From Acidobacteriota bacterium (GTDB lineage: Bacteria; Acidobacteriota; Terriglobia; Terriglobales; Acidobacteriaceae): a stretch of 34,858 nt of DNA. Both the position numbers and the translations under genes were made by a program. The stretch lies in assembly GCA_021799405.1 (NCBI GenBank), contig JAJZAL010000023.1:1-34858 (forward strand), in the 5' to 3' direction. The notes beneath the pieces were generated by a model. It ran no database searches. It was not told the DNA's origin and worked only from the letters and a program-made list of their open reading frames with translations. Shown here piece after piece: positions 23,431 through 32,970 of the stretch; positions within the stretch are counted from its first letter, which is position 1; every line of letters starts with the position of its first letter.

Positions 23431-24807
23431 CTATCGCCTCCGCCACCACACCGCCGCGCCCACGATCACGACCAGCAGAGGCAGCCCAAACTGGCTGATC
23501 ATACGCACCGTATTCATCTGCGCGCGCGTCATCGTAATGTGCTGGTCTTCAGGCGGCTTGGGACGAATCGAAATCAGATCTTCGTCCGAGGCAAGCCAGT
23601 TAATCGCATTCAATGCAAGGTCACTGTTGCCATTGAAATTGAGGAAGCGGTTGGAGGCCCAGGTCGAGCCGCCCACCACCACAAAACGCCCCTGCGAGTC
23701 AGGCTTGCCGGTACTGTAAGTGCCCGCCGCGGCAATCGTCAGCGGGCCTTTCTTATTCTTCGGATCGTTGACTTTAATCTCAGGCGAACTCAGTTCGCTT
23801 GTAGCCAGGCTGGTGCTGGACGAGTCGAACAGCTTCTGCACACTGGTCTTGCCCGTGTCCTTGATCTGCATCGAGCGTGTGATGGGAAAGCCTGTGGCAA
23901 GCCCCTTCATGTCGCTCACAATAGGTTGCGATCCGTAACTGGTCACCAGAGCCACTTGCGGCCCTAATCCGGTAAGTTGCCCAATGGGATTCAAGTCGAG
24001 GATCAAATCTTTATCCAGCGTCACGCCCCAACCCGCCAGAATGCCGGCAAGCGCGTCGTTGGAGGAGATGTCTGAGCTTCCAAGGTGCAGCGGCGGATCC
24101 ATCAGGAACATGGCGCGCCCGCCGTTCTCCACATACTTCTGGATAGCGGTGACCTCTGGCTGGTCATAGTCACGCGTAGGACCGGCGATCACCAGCGCAG
24201 TGCAATCGGCCGGCACTTCAGCCTTCTCGATCAGGTTGACGGTCTTCGTATCGTAGCTTTCCTGAGTCAGCCGATTCTTCAGTTGCGAGAGGCCGTCGCG
24301 GCCGGTGTCATCAATCTGGTGCTCGCCACTGCCACTCACAAAGCATACGGAGCGGGTGCTGGTCTTGATGTCGCGAATAATGGCGCCGGTAATACCGACT
24401 TCCGTCATGCTGGTCGCGATCTCTTTTTTATCGCCGATTTCGACGAGCGCGGTACCCATCTGCTGAATGCCGTCCTGGCGCGCCAACTGCGGATTCTTGT
24501 CCGGATCGACATACTGGATGTGCACTTTGGGCGAAAGACTCGCGTACTCGCCCAGCAGATCCTTTCCTTCGCGAAAGTGAGTGGTCTGATTGAAGTAAGT
24601 GATGGTGGCGTTCTGCTTCAGCTCCCTGACGATCTTGGCCGTCTGTTCGGAGAGACTGTAGCGCTTATTCGAAGTTGTATCCCAGGATTTGTCGTACCGA
24701 TCGGCAAGCACATTTGCCGCGACCGCGGCGGCGGCCACTACCAGGATGTAAAAGGTGGCGTAGGCTGCATATCTGGTTTGCCTCGCCTTCAACCACTGAC
24801 TCGCCAT
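23431..24807 (-). CDS. GldG-like ABC transporter auxiliary protein
   Basis: A 458-residue protein anchored at both ends, with a helix at about 13-35 (YAAYATFYILVVAAAAVAANVLA) and one at about 437-454 before WWRRR. The periplasmic part begins with the family opening RYDKSWDTTSNKRYSLSEQTAKIVREL. It then shows Rossmann-like strands TITYFN, ALVIAGP and GGRAMFLMDPP, matching the ABC-transport auxiliary/GldG family. In Bacteroidota GldG works with GldA and GldF in gliding and secretion. In other phyla its role is not established, so I do not claim gliding. The start ATG at 24805-24807 is eight bases after the permease stop; GGAGG is rather distant (about 15 bases). Confidence 0.87.
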   Translation of the reverse strand: MASQWLKARQTRYAAYATFYILVVAAAAVAANVLADRYDKSWDTTSNKRYSLSEQTAKIVRELKQNATITYFNQTTHFREGKDLLGEYASLSPKVHIQYVDPDKNPQLARQDGIQQMGTALVEIGDKKEIATSMTEVGITGAIIRDIKTSTRSVCFVSGSGEHQIDDTGRDGLSQLKNRLTQESYDTKTVNLIEKAEVPADCTALVIAGPTRDYDQPEVTAIQKYVENGGRAMFLMDPPLHLGSSDISSNDALAGILAGWGVTLDKDLILDLNPIGQLTGLGPQVALVTSYGSQPIVSDMKGLATGFPITRSMQIKDTGKTSVQKLFDSSSTSLATSELSSPEIKVNDPKNKKGPLTIAAAGTYSTGKPDSQGRFVVVGGSTWASNRFLNFNGNSDLALNAINWLASDEDLISIRPKPPEDQHITMTRAQMNTVRMISQFGLPLLVVIVGAAVWWRRR

Positions 24808-24815
24808 ATCCGGCC

Positions 24816-25583
24816 TTATGACCTCCAGCGCATGGATTCCATGGAGCGCGCAGTGAAAAAGAGCCCCAGAAAAATCACCGTGAGATAGAAGATGGCATCC
24901 TTTGACTCAATCACTCCCTTGCCGAACGAATCGAAGTGAGTTACCACCGACATATAGGACAAAACTGCGGCCCAGGTCGCCGAGTCATAACCGCTGACCC
25001 AGGAGAAGATCCACAGCATCAGACAAACACCAAAGGTGGCCGCGCCCGCAATGATCTGATTGCGCGTGAGTGTTGAAATAAACGTCCCGATCGCAAGCAG
25101 TCCGCCCGCCTGTAACAACAAACCGAGATAGCCCACGGCGAGCGGCTTCCAGTCCGGATTGCCATAACGGAAGAGAAACGCGAAGTTCAGCGCGGTGAAC
25201 AGCAACAGGCAGGCGTAAAGGATCAGCGCCGAGAGCCACTTCCCCACGATGATCTCGATGTCGCGCACCGGAGAAGTGGCCAGCAACTCGATCGTTCCCG
25301 TGCGCTTCTCCTCGGCAAAGAGGCGCATCGTAATCATGGGGATGAAGAAGAGTCCAACAACACTGGTGTTGGCGAGCAGCGGCCGGATAATCTGCTCATT
25401 GACGCTCATGGGAAAGGCCTGGCCACGCATCTGCATCTCCATGCTGGCAATCACAAAATAGCCAAGCGAATTCCAGAAGAAGAAGCCGAAGATCAGCGCG
25501 AACATCGTCAATAAGAGATAAGCGACCGGCGAAGCAAAATAACTGCTCAATTCCTTACGGCAAATGATCCAGGTATTTCTCAT
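24816..25583 (-). CDS. ABC-2 type permease (GldF-like)
   Basis: A 255-residue inner-membrane permease with six hydrophobic segments, near residues 18-40, 75-90, 113-135, 148-170, 175-195 and 228-247. Between the first two is a long external loop (MQMRGQAFPMSVNEQIIRPLL). The coupling segment RLFAEEKRTGTIELLATSPV is the typical ABC-2 signature contacting the ATPase. Length fits GldF and the NosY-like group. ATG 25581-25583 overlaps the ATPase stop as ATGA, so the pair is translationally coupled and presumably forms the transporter core. Substrate unknown. Confidence 0.9.
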   Translation of the reverse strand: MRNTWIICRKELSSYFASPVAYLLLTMFALIFGFFFWNSLGYFVIASMEMQMRGQAFPMSVNEQIIRPLLANTSVVGLFFIPMITMRLFAEEKRTGTIELLATSPVRDIEIIVGKWLSALILYACLLLFTALNFAFLFRYGNPDWKPLAVGYLGLLLQAGGLLAIGTFISTLTRNQIIAGAATFGVCLMLWIFSWVSGYDSATWAAVLSYMSVVTHFDSFGKGVIESKDAIFYLTVIFLGLFFTARSMESMRWRS

Positions 25584-26611
25584 GCGTGCGGCTCCTCCGC
25601 GGCTGAGCTTTCGCCTTGCCCGGGAGCGGCTGCGCCCGGCTTCGCCTCTGCCGTTTGCGCAGCCGGATCTCCCCCGGTGAGCTGGAGAAAGATCTCTTCC
25701 AGGCTCATGGACGCGGGGCGCAGCTCATTCAAATCCCAACCTGACTCGACAATGACGCGCGCCAGGTCGCCGCGCTTGAGTTCGCCCATGAGGCTCTCCG
25801 TCTCGAATACTGCCCGGCTGTCGTATTTGCTCTTGATCGAAACGCGGCTCACGCCGGCAACCTGCTTCAGACGCTGCTCAATGCGCGCCACCTCCAGCGG
25901 TCCGCTGCGCGACGCCACCTCCAGCACCATCGTTTCAGCATTGCGCCCGCGCGACTGCAGATTTTCCACCGAGTCGGTGGCGACCACTCGGCCTTTGTTG
26001 ATGATGATGACCTGCTGGCACGTCTGCTCCACTTCAGGCAGAATGTGCGTGCTCAGAATAATGGTGTGGTCCCCAGCCAGGTCCTTGATCAGATCGCGGG
26101 TCTCGTTGATCTGTTTGGGATCGAGGCCCGCCGTCGGCTCGTCGAGGATCAGCACATCCGGATTGTGGATGATCGCCTGCGCCAGCCCTACACGTTGCCG
26201 GTAGCCCTTGGAGAGCTTGCCCAGCAGCTTCTTCTTTACATCGGCCACTGAGCAGCGCCCGACCACGTAGTCCACGCGCTTGTCGAGGTCCGTGCCGGAG
26301 AGTCCCTTCAAACTTCCAACAAATCGCAGATACTCGACGGTGGCCATCTCCGGATAAATGGGTGGCGTCTCCGGCAGATAGCCGATGCGCTTCTTCACCT
26401 CCAGCGGTTGCTCAAGCACATCGAATCCAGCCACCGTAGCCGTTCCTGATGAAGGCGGCAGGAAGCAGGTCAGCATGCGCATCGTCGTGGTTTTTCCGGC
26501 CCCATTCGGACCAAGAAAGCCCACAATCTGCCCTTTGGCGACCGAGAAGGAAACCTGATTCACTGCGACAGTGTGCGCGTATCTTCTTGTAAGGTCTTTA
26601 ACCGTAATCAT
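25580..26611 (-). CDS. ABC transporter ATP-binding protein
   Basis: A 343-residue ATPase, first gene of the export operon. Walker A is G34-PNGAGKT-T42, the signature reads LSKGYRQRVGLAQA near 134-147, Walker B is VLILDEPTAGLDP near 155-167, and the switch histidine is in STHILPEVE. After the roughly 220-residue nucleotide domain comes a C-terminal extension (VARIEQRLKQVAGVSRV...) common in ABC-2 exporters, then an Ala/Glu/Pro-rich tail. ATG 26611 is chosen; an upstream in-frame TTG at 26644 would add 11 residues, and neither start has a clear ribosome site. A perfect 18-base palindrome lies 44 bases upstream. Confidence 0.92.
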   Translation of the reverse strand: MITVKDLTRRYAHTVAVNQVSFSVAKGQIVGFLGPNGAGKTTTMRMLTCFLPPSSGTATVAGFDVLEQPLEVKKRIGYLPETPPIYPEMATVEYLRFVGSLKGLSGTDLDKRVDYVVGRCSVADVKKKLLGKLSKGYRQRVGLAQAIIHNPDVLILDEPTAGLDPKQINETRDLIKDLAGDHTIILSTHILPEVEQTCQQVIIINKGRVVATDSVENLQSRGRNAETMVLEVASRSGPLEVARIEQRLKQVAGVSRVSIKSKYDSRAVFETESLMGELKRGDLARVIVESGWDLNELRPASMSLEEIFLQLTGGDPAAQTAEAKPGAAAPGQGESSAAEEPHA

Positions 26612-26654
26612 CGTTGACTGAGGGTTGGACTTGGTTACAAGCAAGTTGTTGTCT

Positions 26655-26672
26655 GCACCGGAATTCCGGTGC
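26655..26672. promoter_or_regulatory. perfect 18-base palindrome upstream of the ABC export operon
   Basis: GCACCGGAATTCCGGTGC is fully self-complementary. It lies between the ABC export operon (start 26611, minus) and the SGNH hydrolase (start 26916, plus), nearer the former. It could be a repressor operator. As RNA it would form a loopless stem, so a protein-binding site is more likely. Confidence 0.5.
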
Positions 26673-26915
26673 GGAGAAGCACTTTACGAGGCTCGCTTCC
26701 AAAGTGCGATTGCGCCGTGCGACTTTCATCGCTGCATGGGATTGCAGCGCGCCATCCAGAGCCGCCACAACCCATCATAAGGGAAAGAGACACGGATTTG
26801 TCCAGTGGTAATCCAGTTGCGCCCGGCAAGAACAGGTGCCGAAGCAAGGTGATGCGTCCATCATGATAGACTTCGGATGCGCCGGAACAGATTGAATATG
26901 GAGGTGATTCGATCA

Positions 26916-28139
26916 ATGATAAAGCGTTGGATCGGACTTGTTTCAATTCCCGTTCTCTTCTTCGCAGTGAGCGGGCAATGTAGTGCGCAGCCCATGCCGC
27001 ATCCACAATGGGTGGGGACATGGGCAAACTCGCCCATGCTGGCGGAAGGCAGTTCCAGCATGCATCCCTTTAGCGCCACGACACTGCGCGAGATCGCTCA
27101 TATCTCGGCGGGCGGGCAGCAAATCCGTGTCCGCTTCACGAATGAGTTTGGTCTCGACCAACTTACAATCGGCGGTGCGCATGTGGCTCTGAGCGCGGGT
27201 GGCTCGGCCATCAAGGATGGCACAGACCACACGCTCACATTCGGCGGCGCAGACAGTGTGCGCATTCCTCCCGGCGCTGTGGTCTACTCCGACCCGGTAG
27301 CGATGGACGTCGCGCCCTTGTCCGACGTAGTTGTCAGCTTCTATCTGCCTTCGCAGGTCATGCGCGCGGAAACCTACCATCCCTTTGCCGACCAGGATAA
27401 CTTCGTCGTCGATGGCGATCAGACTGGCGCCGGCACGCTCTCGCAGGCCCGGACGCTGCGGTCGTGGTATTTCCTCGACGGCATTGACGTCTCCGCTGGG
27501 CAAGGCTCGCGTGCCGTCGTGACTCTCGGCGATTCCATCACTGATGGCGCGCACTCGACCCTGAACGGCAACGACCGCTGGCCCGATGTTCTGGCAGCGC
27601 GCCTGCAGCAGGATCACAGCCTCGCTCATATCGGCGTGCTGAATGAGGGTATCGGCGGCAATCGCGTCCTGAACGATGGAACCGGCCCCAGCGCGGTGGC
27701 GCGCCTTGACCGCGATGTGCTCGCGCAGGATGGCGCCCGCTACGTGATTGTCCTCGAAAGCATCAATGACATCGGCCGGCTGGCTCGCCGTCCCGGGCCC
27801 GAAGACGAGGTGACCGCACAGCAGTTGGAGCAGGGCCTGAAGCAGATTGCCGATGCGGCACACGAACATGGCATGAAGGCTTATGGCGCGACGCTCACCC
27901 CATACGGCGGCGCTGGATATTACTCGGCCAGAGGCGAGCAGGTACGCGAAGACGTGAACAACTGGATTCGCACCAGCGGGATATTTGACGCAGTCATCGA
28001 CTTCGACAAGATTACGCGTGATCCGGCGAACCCGAACCGCTTTAATGCTCTCTACGACTCAGGCGACCATCTGCACCCGAACGATGCGGGATATAAGGCC
28101 ATGGGCGATGGCATCGACCTGAAGCTGTTTGGCCGATAG
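26916..28139 (+). CDS. secreted SGNH/GDSL hydrolase
   Basis: A 407-residue secreted esterase-type hydrolase. GGAGGTGA at 26900-26907, almost the full anti-Shine-Dalgarno complement, selects ATG 26916 over earlier in-frame ATGs. A signal peptide covers residues 1-25 (cleavage near CSA-Q). A beta-rich N-domain (about 30-185) precedes the catalytic SGNH domain. Block I is G-D-S207-I-T-D-G, block II/III contributes the GIGGN249R oxyanion residues, and D384-H-L-H387 completes the Ser-Asp-His triad. This two-domain layout resembles family-2 carbohydrate esterases and rhamnogalacturonan-acetylesterase-like proteins, so deacetylation of plant polysaccharide is a plausible but unproven role. A good terminator follows. 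It diverges from the ABC operon. Confidence 0.9.
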   Translation: MIKRWIGLVSIPVLFFAVSGQCSAQPMPHPQWVGTWANSPMLAEGSSSMHPFSATTLREIAHISAGGQQIRVRFTNEFGLDQLTIGGAHVALSAGGSAIKDGTDHTLTFGGADSVRIPPGAVVYSDPVAMDVAPLSDVVVSFYLPSQVMRAETYHPFADQDNFVVDGDQTGAGTLSQARTLRSWYFLDGIDVSAGQGSRAVVTLGDSITDGAHSTLNGNDRWPDVLAARLQQDHSLAHIGVLNEGIGGNRVLNDGTGPSAVARLDRDVLAQDGARYVIVLESINDIGRLARRPGPEDEVTAQQLEQGLKQIADAAHEHGMKAYGATLTPYGGAGYYSARGEQVREDVNNWIRTSGIFDAVIDFDKITRDPANPNRFNALYDSGDHLHPNDAGYKAMGDGIDLKLFGR

Positions 28140-28156
28140 CGTCGCCCGCCATAAAG

Positions 28157-28211
28157 TAGCGGGTCCGCATTCCGCATGATGATAACGCGGGCCCGCCGCT
28201 ATTTCATTTTT
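28157..28211. terminator. terminator after the SGNH hydrolase gene
   Basis: TAGCGGGTCCGC and GCGGGCCCGCCGCTA (28157-28201) form a long GC stem with a small bulge, followed by TTTCATTTTT. It lies between converging genes, and A-rich bases left of the stem might also let it serve the DUF488 gene. Confidence 0.7.
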
Positions 28212-28221
28212 CAAACTTTGA

Positions 28222-28587
28222 CTACCCCTTGCGCCCGGCGCGCAATTGGCGCTCCAGATATTCCCTCAGAGCAACCGCGTTGTTGTGCTCCGCGTCGTGC
28301 GAGCTGTAAAGAAGCGTCACCGTACCCTTGCACGCAGCATTCAAAATCGGCGCCAATACATCATGCCGCTCTTTTAGCTCGGCAAAGTAGCGTGCACGGA
28401 ACTCCTCCCATCGCACCGAATCGTGGTGAAACCACTGCCGCAACTCCGCGCTCGGCGCGGCATCCTTCAGCCACGCCTCCATCGAGAGCGAAGTCTTTTT
28501 GATGCCCCTCGGCCACAGCCGTTCGACAAGAAACCGGTGGCCATCCTGGGGTCCGGGCACATCGTAGACGCGTTTCAGTTGGATCAT
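28222..28587 (-). CDS. DUF488 family protein
   Basis: A 121-residue cytoplasmic protein of the DUF488 family (YeaO-like branch). It begins MIQLKRVYD, has the family block F-L-V-E-R-L-W-P-R-G-I-K-K near residues 19-31, then W-F-H-H-D near 52-56, R-W-x-E-F-R-x-R-Y, and a strand TVTLLYSSHDAEHNNAVALREYL near 89-111. The conserved Arg, Asp and His residues suggest a small enzyme or nucleic-acid-related role, but no function is established for the family. ATG 28585-28587 has AAGGG seven bases upstream. It faces purL across 175 bases and converges with the SGNH gene. Three-quarters of its length is well matched by memory to other DUF488 proteins; no search was made. Confidence 0.88.
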   Translation of the reverse strand: MIQLKRVYDVPGPQDGHRFLVERLWPRGIKKTSLSMEAWLKDAAPSAELRQWFHHDSVRWEEFRARYFAELKERHDVLAPILNAACKGTVTLLYSSHDAEHNNAVALREYLERQLRAGRKG

Positions 28588-28661
28588 GACAGCCCTTTCC
28601 CGTGCATTCGTCGCTCTTGGTTCAGAATCATAGTCCGCAATGCCGTGCGCGGCCAATGCAA

Positions 28662-28697
28662 GCGGGGACTCACTTCCGGCTGAGTCTTGTTCCCCGC
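28662..28697. promoter_or_regulatory. hairpin between DUF488 gene and purL
   Basis: GCGGG-GACTCA and TGAGTC-(six-base bulge)-CCCGC enclose the loop CTTCCGGC. It lies in the 175-base divergent spacer, 66 bases before the purL start. It might be a leader structure or operator for purine genes; it matches no riboswitch I know. Confidence 0.4.
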
Positions 28698-28762
28698 CCC
28701 TCATTTGATCCCTTCTTTCCACACCCGTTTCGTGGAACGGAAAGGATGAGTCCCATGCGACA

Positions 28763-31234
28763 ATGGAATTAGCCGTTATGAGCACAACCTCCTCTGCAGC
28801 CGTCCCACAGCCGGTGGCCGTAACTCCGGAGTTGCTGGCCCAGCACAGCATCACCGCGGAGGAATACGACCGCATTCTGGCGGCCCTGGGCCGCGTTCCC
28901 TCGCTGACCGAACTCGGCATCTACTCCGTCATGTGGAGTGAGCACTGCTCCTACAAGTCCAGCCGCGTGCACCTGAAGCGCCTGCCCACCAAAAGCGACC
29001 GCGTGGTTCAGGGGCCGGGCGAGAACGCCGGCATCATAGACGTGGGCGACGACTGGGCCTGCGCCTTCAAGATTGAGAGCCACAACCACCCCAGCTATAT
29101 CGAGCCGTACCAGGGCGCTGCGACCGGGGTGGGCGGAATTCTGCGCGATATCTTCACGATGGGCGCCCGGCCGCTGGCGGTCATGGACTCCCTGCGCTTC
29201 GGACCGATCGAGGCCGCCGATCCGGCGGAACGGGAGCTGATTCACAAGAATCACACCATCGTTGAAGGCGTGGTCAGCGGCATTGCAGGATACGGCAACT
29301 GCTTTGGAGTCCCTAACTTAGGCGGAGAAACCAAGTTCGAGCCCTGCTACAGCGGCAACCCGCTGGTAAACGCATTTGCCCTCGGCCTGGTACGCAAGGA
29401 CGAGATCTTTTACGGCAAGGCAAGCGGCACGGGCAATCCGGTCATATATGTTGGCGCCAAGACCGGCCGCGACGGCATCCACGGGGCGACCATGGCCTCG
29501 GAGGAGTTCAAGGAAGGATCGGAGCAGAAGCGGCCCAATGTCCAGGTGGGCGACCCGTTCATGGAAAAGCTGTTGCTGGAAGCCTGCCTTGAGGCCATGA
29601 AGACCGGCGCCATTGTCGGAATTCAGGACATGGGCGCTGCCGGACTGACCTGTTCCACCTGCGAGATGGGCGCCCGCGGCGGCGTAGGCCTCGACGTCGA
29701 GCTTGACCTGGTTCCGCAACGTGAAACCGGCATGAGCGCCTACGAAATCATGCTTTCGGAGAGCCAGGAGCGCATGCTGCTGGTAGCCGAAAAGGGCCGT
29801 GAGGACGAGGTGCTGCGCGTTTTCAAAAAATGGGGCCTTGACGCAGTCATTGTGGGTACGGTGCGGCCCGAACCACGGCTGCGCATTCGACATCACGGCG
29901 AGCTGATGGCCGACATCCCCAATCAGTCGCTCACCGACGACGCTCCGCTCTACCACCGGCCGGTCGGGGTCTGGCAGACTCCGCTGCCCTCGGTACCGCC
30001 GGACGAGGTTCAGGCGCAACTGGCTGAAGACCGCGACTTTACCGCGGACCTGAAGAAGCTGCTGGCCAGCGCCAACGTCTGCTGCAAGCGCTGGGTCCAT
30101 GAGCAATACGACTCCATGGTTCAGACGAATACCGTGATCGGACCGGGCGGCGAGGCAGGCGTCATGCGGATCAAGGGAACCGGTCAACCCGGCCACGAGC
30201 GTGGCCTGACAATGGCTCTCGACGGCAACGGCCGCTGGTGCTATCTCAATCCCAAGCTGGGCGCGATGCATGCCGTTGCCGAAGCAGCCCGCAAGGTCGC
30301 GGCGAGCGGCGCCACCCCGGTGGCCGCCACCAACTGCCTCAACTTCGGCAATCCCGAAAAGCCCGAGATCATGGCCCAGTTTTCAGCGGCCATTGACGGC
30401 CTGGCCGAAGCCTGTACGGCGCTCGGCACGCCGATTACCGGCGGCAACGTGTCTCTCTATAACGAGACCCGTGGCGAAGGTATCTATCCCACGCCCGTTC
30501 TCGGCATCGTCGGGATACTCGATGACGTGACGAAGGCGGTCCCGGCGCATTTTCAACGCGCGGGCGACGCCATTCTGCTTCTGTGGCCCATCCCTGCCGG
30601 CGAGGCGCCCGATCCAAACCTGAAGGTTGCACTCAGCCACGAGCAGGCAACAGGGCAATCCAGCCTGGCGCCCGGTGTCCTCGGCGAGCAAGCTGTCGTC
30701 GTCCCTGAAGATGTGACCGAAGCAGAGGCCACTGCCGAACTGGTGACTTTCGGCTCCTCGGAATACGCGAAGGTGGTTCTGGGCGGAGTGTGGGGTCAGC
30801 CTCCGCCGCTCGACCTCGACGCCGAATCCGACCTGCACACGCTGCTGGAAGTGCTCGCCGACCGCCAGCTTCTCAACTCCGCGCGCGACATCTCCGACGG
30901 CGGCATCGCCGTGGCCCTTGCGCAAGCTGCGTTCCCGCTGGGGATCGGCGCCACGGTGGAGCAGGATCAGTCGCTGATGCTCCATCCCCTCTTCGGGCTC
31001 TTTGCCGAACCGGCCACCACCATGCTCGTCTCCGCCGATCCAAGCCAGGCGGCCAACATTGAAAAGCTGGCCGACAAGTACAGCTTCTATGCCGCCCGCA
31101 TAGGGACCACTGGCGGCGACAGGCTGGAAATCAGCGTCTACCGCGAGCCGGTGATCTCCGCTCCCCTTGAGGCCCTTCGCAAGCCCTGGGCTGACGCACT
31201 TGAAGCCACCCTCCACAACGAGGTTCCCGCATGA
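28763..31234 (+). CDS. purL: phosphoribosylformylglycinamidine synthase subunit PurL
   Basis: The large subunit of the small-type FGAM synthase. With PurQ and PurS it converts FGAR to FGAM using ATP and ammonia from glutamine (de novo purine step 4). Recognisable blocks are M-W-S-E-H61-C-S-Y-K, GPGENAG and [24 protein letters not shown] at 111-134, then [21 protein letters not shown], and in the second half [26 protein letters not shown] and [11 protein letters not shown]. At 823 residues it is longer than the 742-residue Bacillus protein, partly through an insert near 610-660 (about GEAPDPNL to EATAELV). ATG 28763 is assumed; ATG 28778 is also possible and neither has a clear ribosome site. 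It overlaps purF by ATGA. Confidence 0.95.
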   Translation: MELAVMSTTSSAAVPQPVAVTPELLAQHSITAEEYDRILAALGRVPSLTELGIYSVMWSEHCSYKSSRVHLKRLPTKSDRVVQGPGENAGIIDVGDDWACAFKIESHNHPSYIEPYQGAATGVGGILRDIFTMGARPLAVMDSLRFGPIEAADPAERELIHKNHTIVEGVVSGIAGYGNCFGVPNLGGETKFEPCYSGNPLVNAFALGLVRKDEIFYGKASGTGNPVIYVGAKTGRDGIHGATMASEEFKEGSEQKRPNVQVGDPFMEKLLLEACLEAMKTGAIVGIQDMGAAGLTCSTCEMGARGGVGLDVELDLVPQRETGMSAYEIMLSESQERMLLVAEKGREDEVLRVFKKWGLDAVIVGTVRPEPRLRIRHHGELMADIPNQSLTDDAPLYHRPVGVWQTPLPSVPPDEVQAQLAEDRDFTADLKKLLASANVCCKRWVHEQYDSMVQTNTVIGPGGEAGVMRIKGTGQPGHERGLTMALDGNGRWCYLNPKLGAMHAVAEAARKVAASGATPVAATNCLNFGNPEKPEIMAQFSAAIDGLAEACTALGTPITGGNVSLYNETRGEGIYPTPVLGIVGILDDVTKAVPAHFQRAGDAILLLWPIPAGEAPDPNLKVALSHEQATGQSSLAPGVLGEQAVVVPEDVTEAEATAELVTFGSSEYAKVVLGGVWGQPPPLDLDAESDLHTLLEVLADRQLLNSARDISDGGIAVALAQAAFPLGIGATVEQDQSLMLHPLFGLFAEPATTMLVSADPSQAANIEKLADKYSFYAARIGTTGGDRLEISVYREPVISAPLEALRKPWADALEATLHNEVPA

Positions 31235-32775
31235 CGCAGCGCCTCTACCAGGGCATCGAAGGCATATTCGACGCAACGCAAGCGCTCAAGTCGAAGAACA
31301 GTTCGCAGGGTGCCCCAGGTCCGGATTTTCGGACCCGGGAATCTACCATTCGCGCTGACGACGACCCCAAGCTGCATGAAGAGTGCGGCGTCGTCGCCAT
31401 TCATGGCCATCCCGATGCCGCCCGCCAGGCATATCTCTCGCTCTACGCCTTGCAGCATCGCGGGCAGGAATCGGCCGGCATAGCCACCGCCGACGGCCAG
31501 CATCTGGCTAACATCAAGGGCATGGGCCTGGTGTCGGAAATCTTCACCGATGACGTCCTCGCCAAGCTCCCCGGCTCCATGGCCATCGGGCATACGCGCT
31601 ACTCGACCACCGGCGACTCTGCCCTGCTCAATGCCCAGCCCATCCGCGTGGACTCCACCAAGGGCCTCATTGCCATTGCGCATAACGGCAACCTGGTGAA
31701 CCTCAGTAACCTGCGTTCCCGGCTGGAGCGCGACGGAGCCTATTTCCAGACGACCTCCGACTCCGAGATCATCGTCCAGCTCATCGCCCACTCCAGCGCC
31801 GGAACGCTCGTGGATGCCATTGCCGGCTCGCTCGCGCAGGTTGAGGGGGCGTTCTCGATCGTCATGATGACCCGTGACCGCATCTTTGCAGCTCGCGACC
31901 CGCGCGGCTTCCGCCCGCTCTCCATGGGCTGCATGCGCAATCCCGGCGCTCCTGACACCATCGTCTTCGCCAGTGAAAGCTGTGCCTTCGATCTGCTTCG
32001 CGCCGAATATATTCGCGACGTGCAGCCCGGCGAGCTGGTCATGGTCACCGAGGATGGCGTCACCAGCCGGCAGTTTGCGAGCGGCGTCCCGCAGTCCAGT
32101 TGCATCTTCGAGCATGTTTATTTTGCCCGCCCTGATTCGCGGATCTTCGGCCGCTGGGTGCAGGAGAGCCGCGACCAGATGGGCCGCCAGTTGGCCCGCG
32201 AATCCGGCGTGCCCGCCGATGTGGTCGTTCCCGTTCCGGACTCCGGCGTGACCGCGGCGCTTGGCTATGCCGAAGAGGCCGGTTTGCCTTTTCGCTTCGG
32301 CCTTATTCGCAACCACTACGTGGGCCGTACCTTCATCGAGCCCGAGCAGCGCGTCCGCGACTTCGGCGTGCGTCTCAAGCTCAATCCCGTGCACAATCTG
32401 CTGGCCGGCAAGCGCGTCGTGCTCATTGACGACTCCATCATTCGTGGCACCACCAGCCGCAAGATTGTCCGCATGGTCCGCGGCGCCGGAGCCACTGAAG
32501 TCCATATCCGCATCAGTTGCCCGCCTACCATTTCGCCCTGCTTCTATGGCGTCGATACCCCGAGCAAGCGCGACCTGATCGCCGCCAACCAGTCCATCAA
32601 TGAAATCTGCCGCTACATTGAAGCGGATTCGCTCGCCTATCTCTCTCTCGACGGCCTGCTCAAAGCTTGTGGGAGCAGCGAAAATACCAGCTACTGCACG
32701 GCCTGCTACACCGGCAATTACCCCACCCAATGGGTCGATGTCGAAGAGATCCTTCCCGCAGCCGTGGGTTCGTAA
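31231..32775 (+). CDS. purF: amidophosphoribosyltransferase PurF
   Basis: The first committed enzyme of purine synthesis, PRPP plus glutamine to phosphoribosylamine. The N-terminal nucleophile is C52 in [12 protein letters not shown], exposed after removal of a propeptide of 51 residues, which is long next to the 11 of Bacillus PurF. The glutaminase domain runs to about residue 290. The phosphoribosyltransferase motif is [15 protein letters not shown] at about 396-410. C291 ([13 protein letters not shown]), C430, C489 and C492 (YCTAC) match the four ligands of the regulatory [4Fe-4S] cluster in the Bacillus-type, oxygen-sensitive enzyme. ATG 31231 overlaps the purL stop (ATGA), fixing the start and explaining coupled translation. 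Confidence 0.96.
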   Translation: MTQRLYQGIEGIFDATQALKSKNSSQGAPGPDFRTRESTIRADDDPKLHEECGVVAIHGHPDAARQAYLSLYALQHRGQESAGIATADGQHLANIKGMGLVSEIFTDDVLAKLPGSMAIGHTRYSTTGDSALLNAQPIRVDSTKGLIAIAHNGNLVNLSNLRSRLERDGAYFQTTSDSEIIVQLIAHSSAGTLVDAIAGSLAQVEGAFSIVMMTRDRIFAARDPRGFRPLSMGCMRNPGAPDTIVFASESCAFDLLRAEYIRDVQPGELVMVTEDGVTSRQFASGVPQSSCIFEHVYFARPDSRIFGRWVQESRDQMGRQLARESGVPADVVVPVPDSGVTAALGYAEEAGLPFRFGLIRNHYVGRTFIEPEQRVRDFGVRLKLNPVHNLLAGKRVVLIDDSIIRGTTSRKIVRMVRGAGATEVHIRISCPPTISPCFYGVDTPSKRDLIAANQSINEICRYIEADSLAYLSLDGLLKACGSSENTSYCTACYTGNYPTQWVDVEEILPAAVGS

Positions 32776-32808
32776 GACCCGTTCATCTCCCATCACTCGC
32801 GGTCACGA

Positions 32809-32817
32809 TGATATAAA
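32809..32817 (+). promoter_or_regulatory. extended -10 candidate upstream of GH3 gene
   Basis: TGATATAAA (TGn plus TATAAA at 32812-32817) lies just after purF. The -35 region is poor. Transcription from here would give a leader of about 145 bases before the GH3 start. Confidence 0.35.
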
Positions 32818-32862
32818 GGCGTTTTGCCGGTCCATTGCCCCGCAGCGATCGCGAAACGCGTT

Positions 32863-32883
32863 CCGGCTGTCACCCGCAGCCGG
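32863..32883 (+). terminator. hairpin between purF and the GH3 gene
   Basis: CCGGCTG (32863-32869) and CAGCCGG (32877-32883) form a perfect seven-base-pair stem with a seven-base loop, 88 bases after purF. It could terminate purF or be a leader structure of the glycosidase mRNA. Confidence 0.45.
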
Positions 32884-32970
32884 GAGCAAGCGCGGAGGAG
32901 CGTGCGAATGGCCTGAAGGGAATGCTTGAGCCGAGGCAACGATTCTGAGACCGGATGCAGGAGGCTGCAC

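Noticed and set aside
22057..26611. Gliding motility operon
   Set aside because: Similarity to GldA/GldF/GldG alone is insufficient; other gliding genes are absent from the window and such transporters occur in non-gliding bacteria.
31138..32796. Open frame of 552 codons on the minus strand opposite purF
   Set aside because: It is the complement of an unmistakable purF gene. In this GC-rich DNA, long antisense frames appear opposite several real genes (also 2158-3378 and 6985-8493). The product has no recognisable family.
32894..32916. Two-codon mini frame (ATG-GCC-TGA) behind GGAGGAG in the GH3 leader
   Set aside because: A strong ribosome site near an ATG is striking, but a two-codon frame can arise by chance and nothing else supports a regulatory leader peptide.
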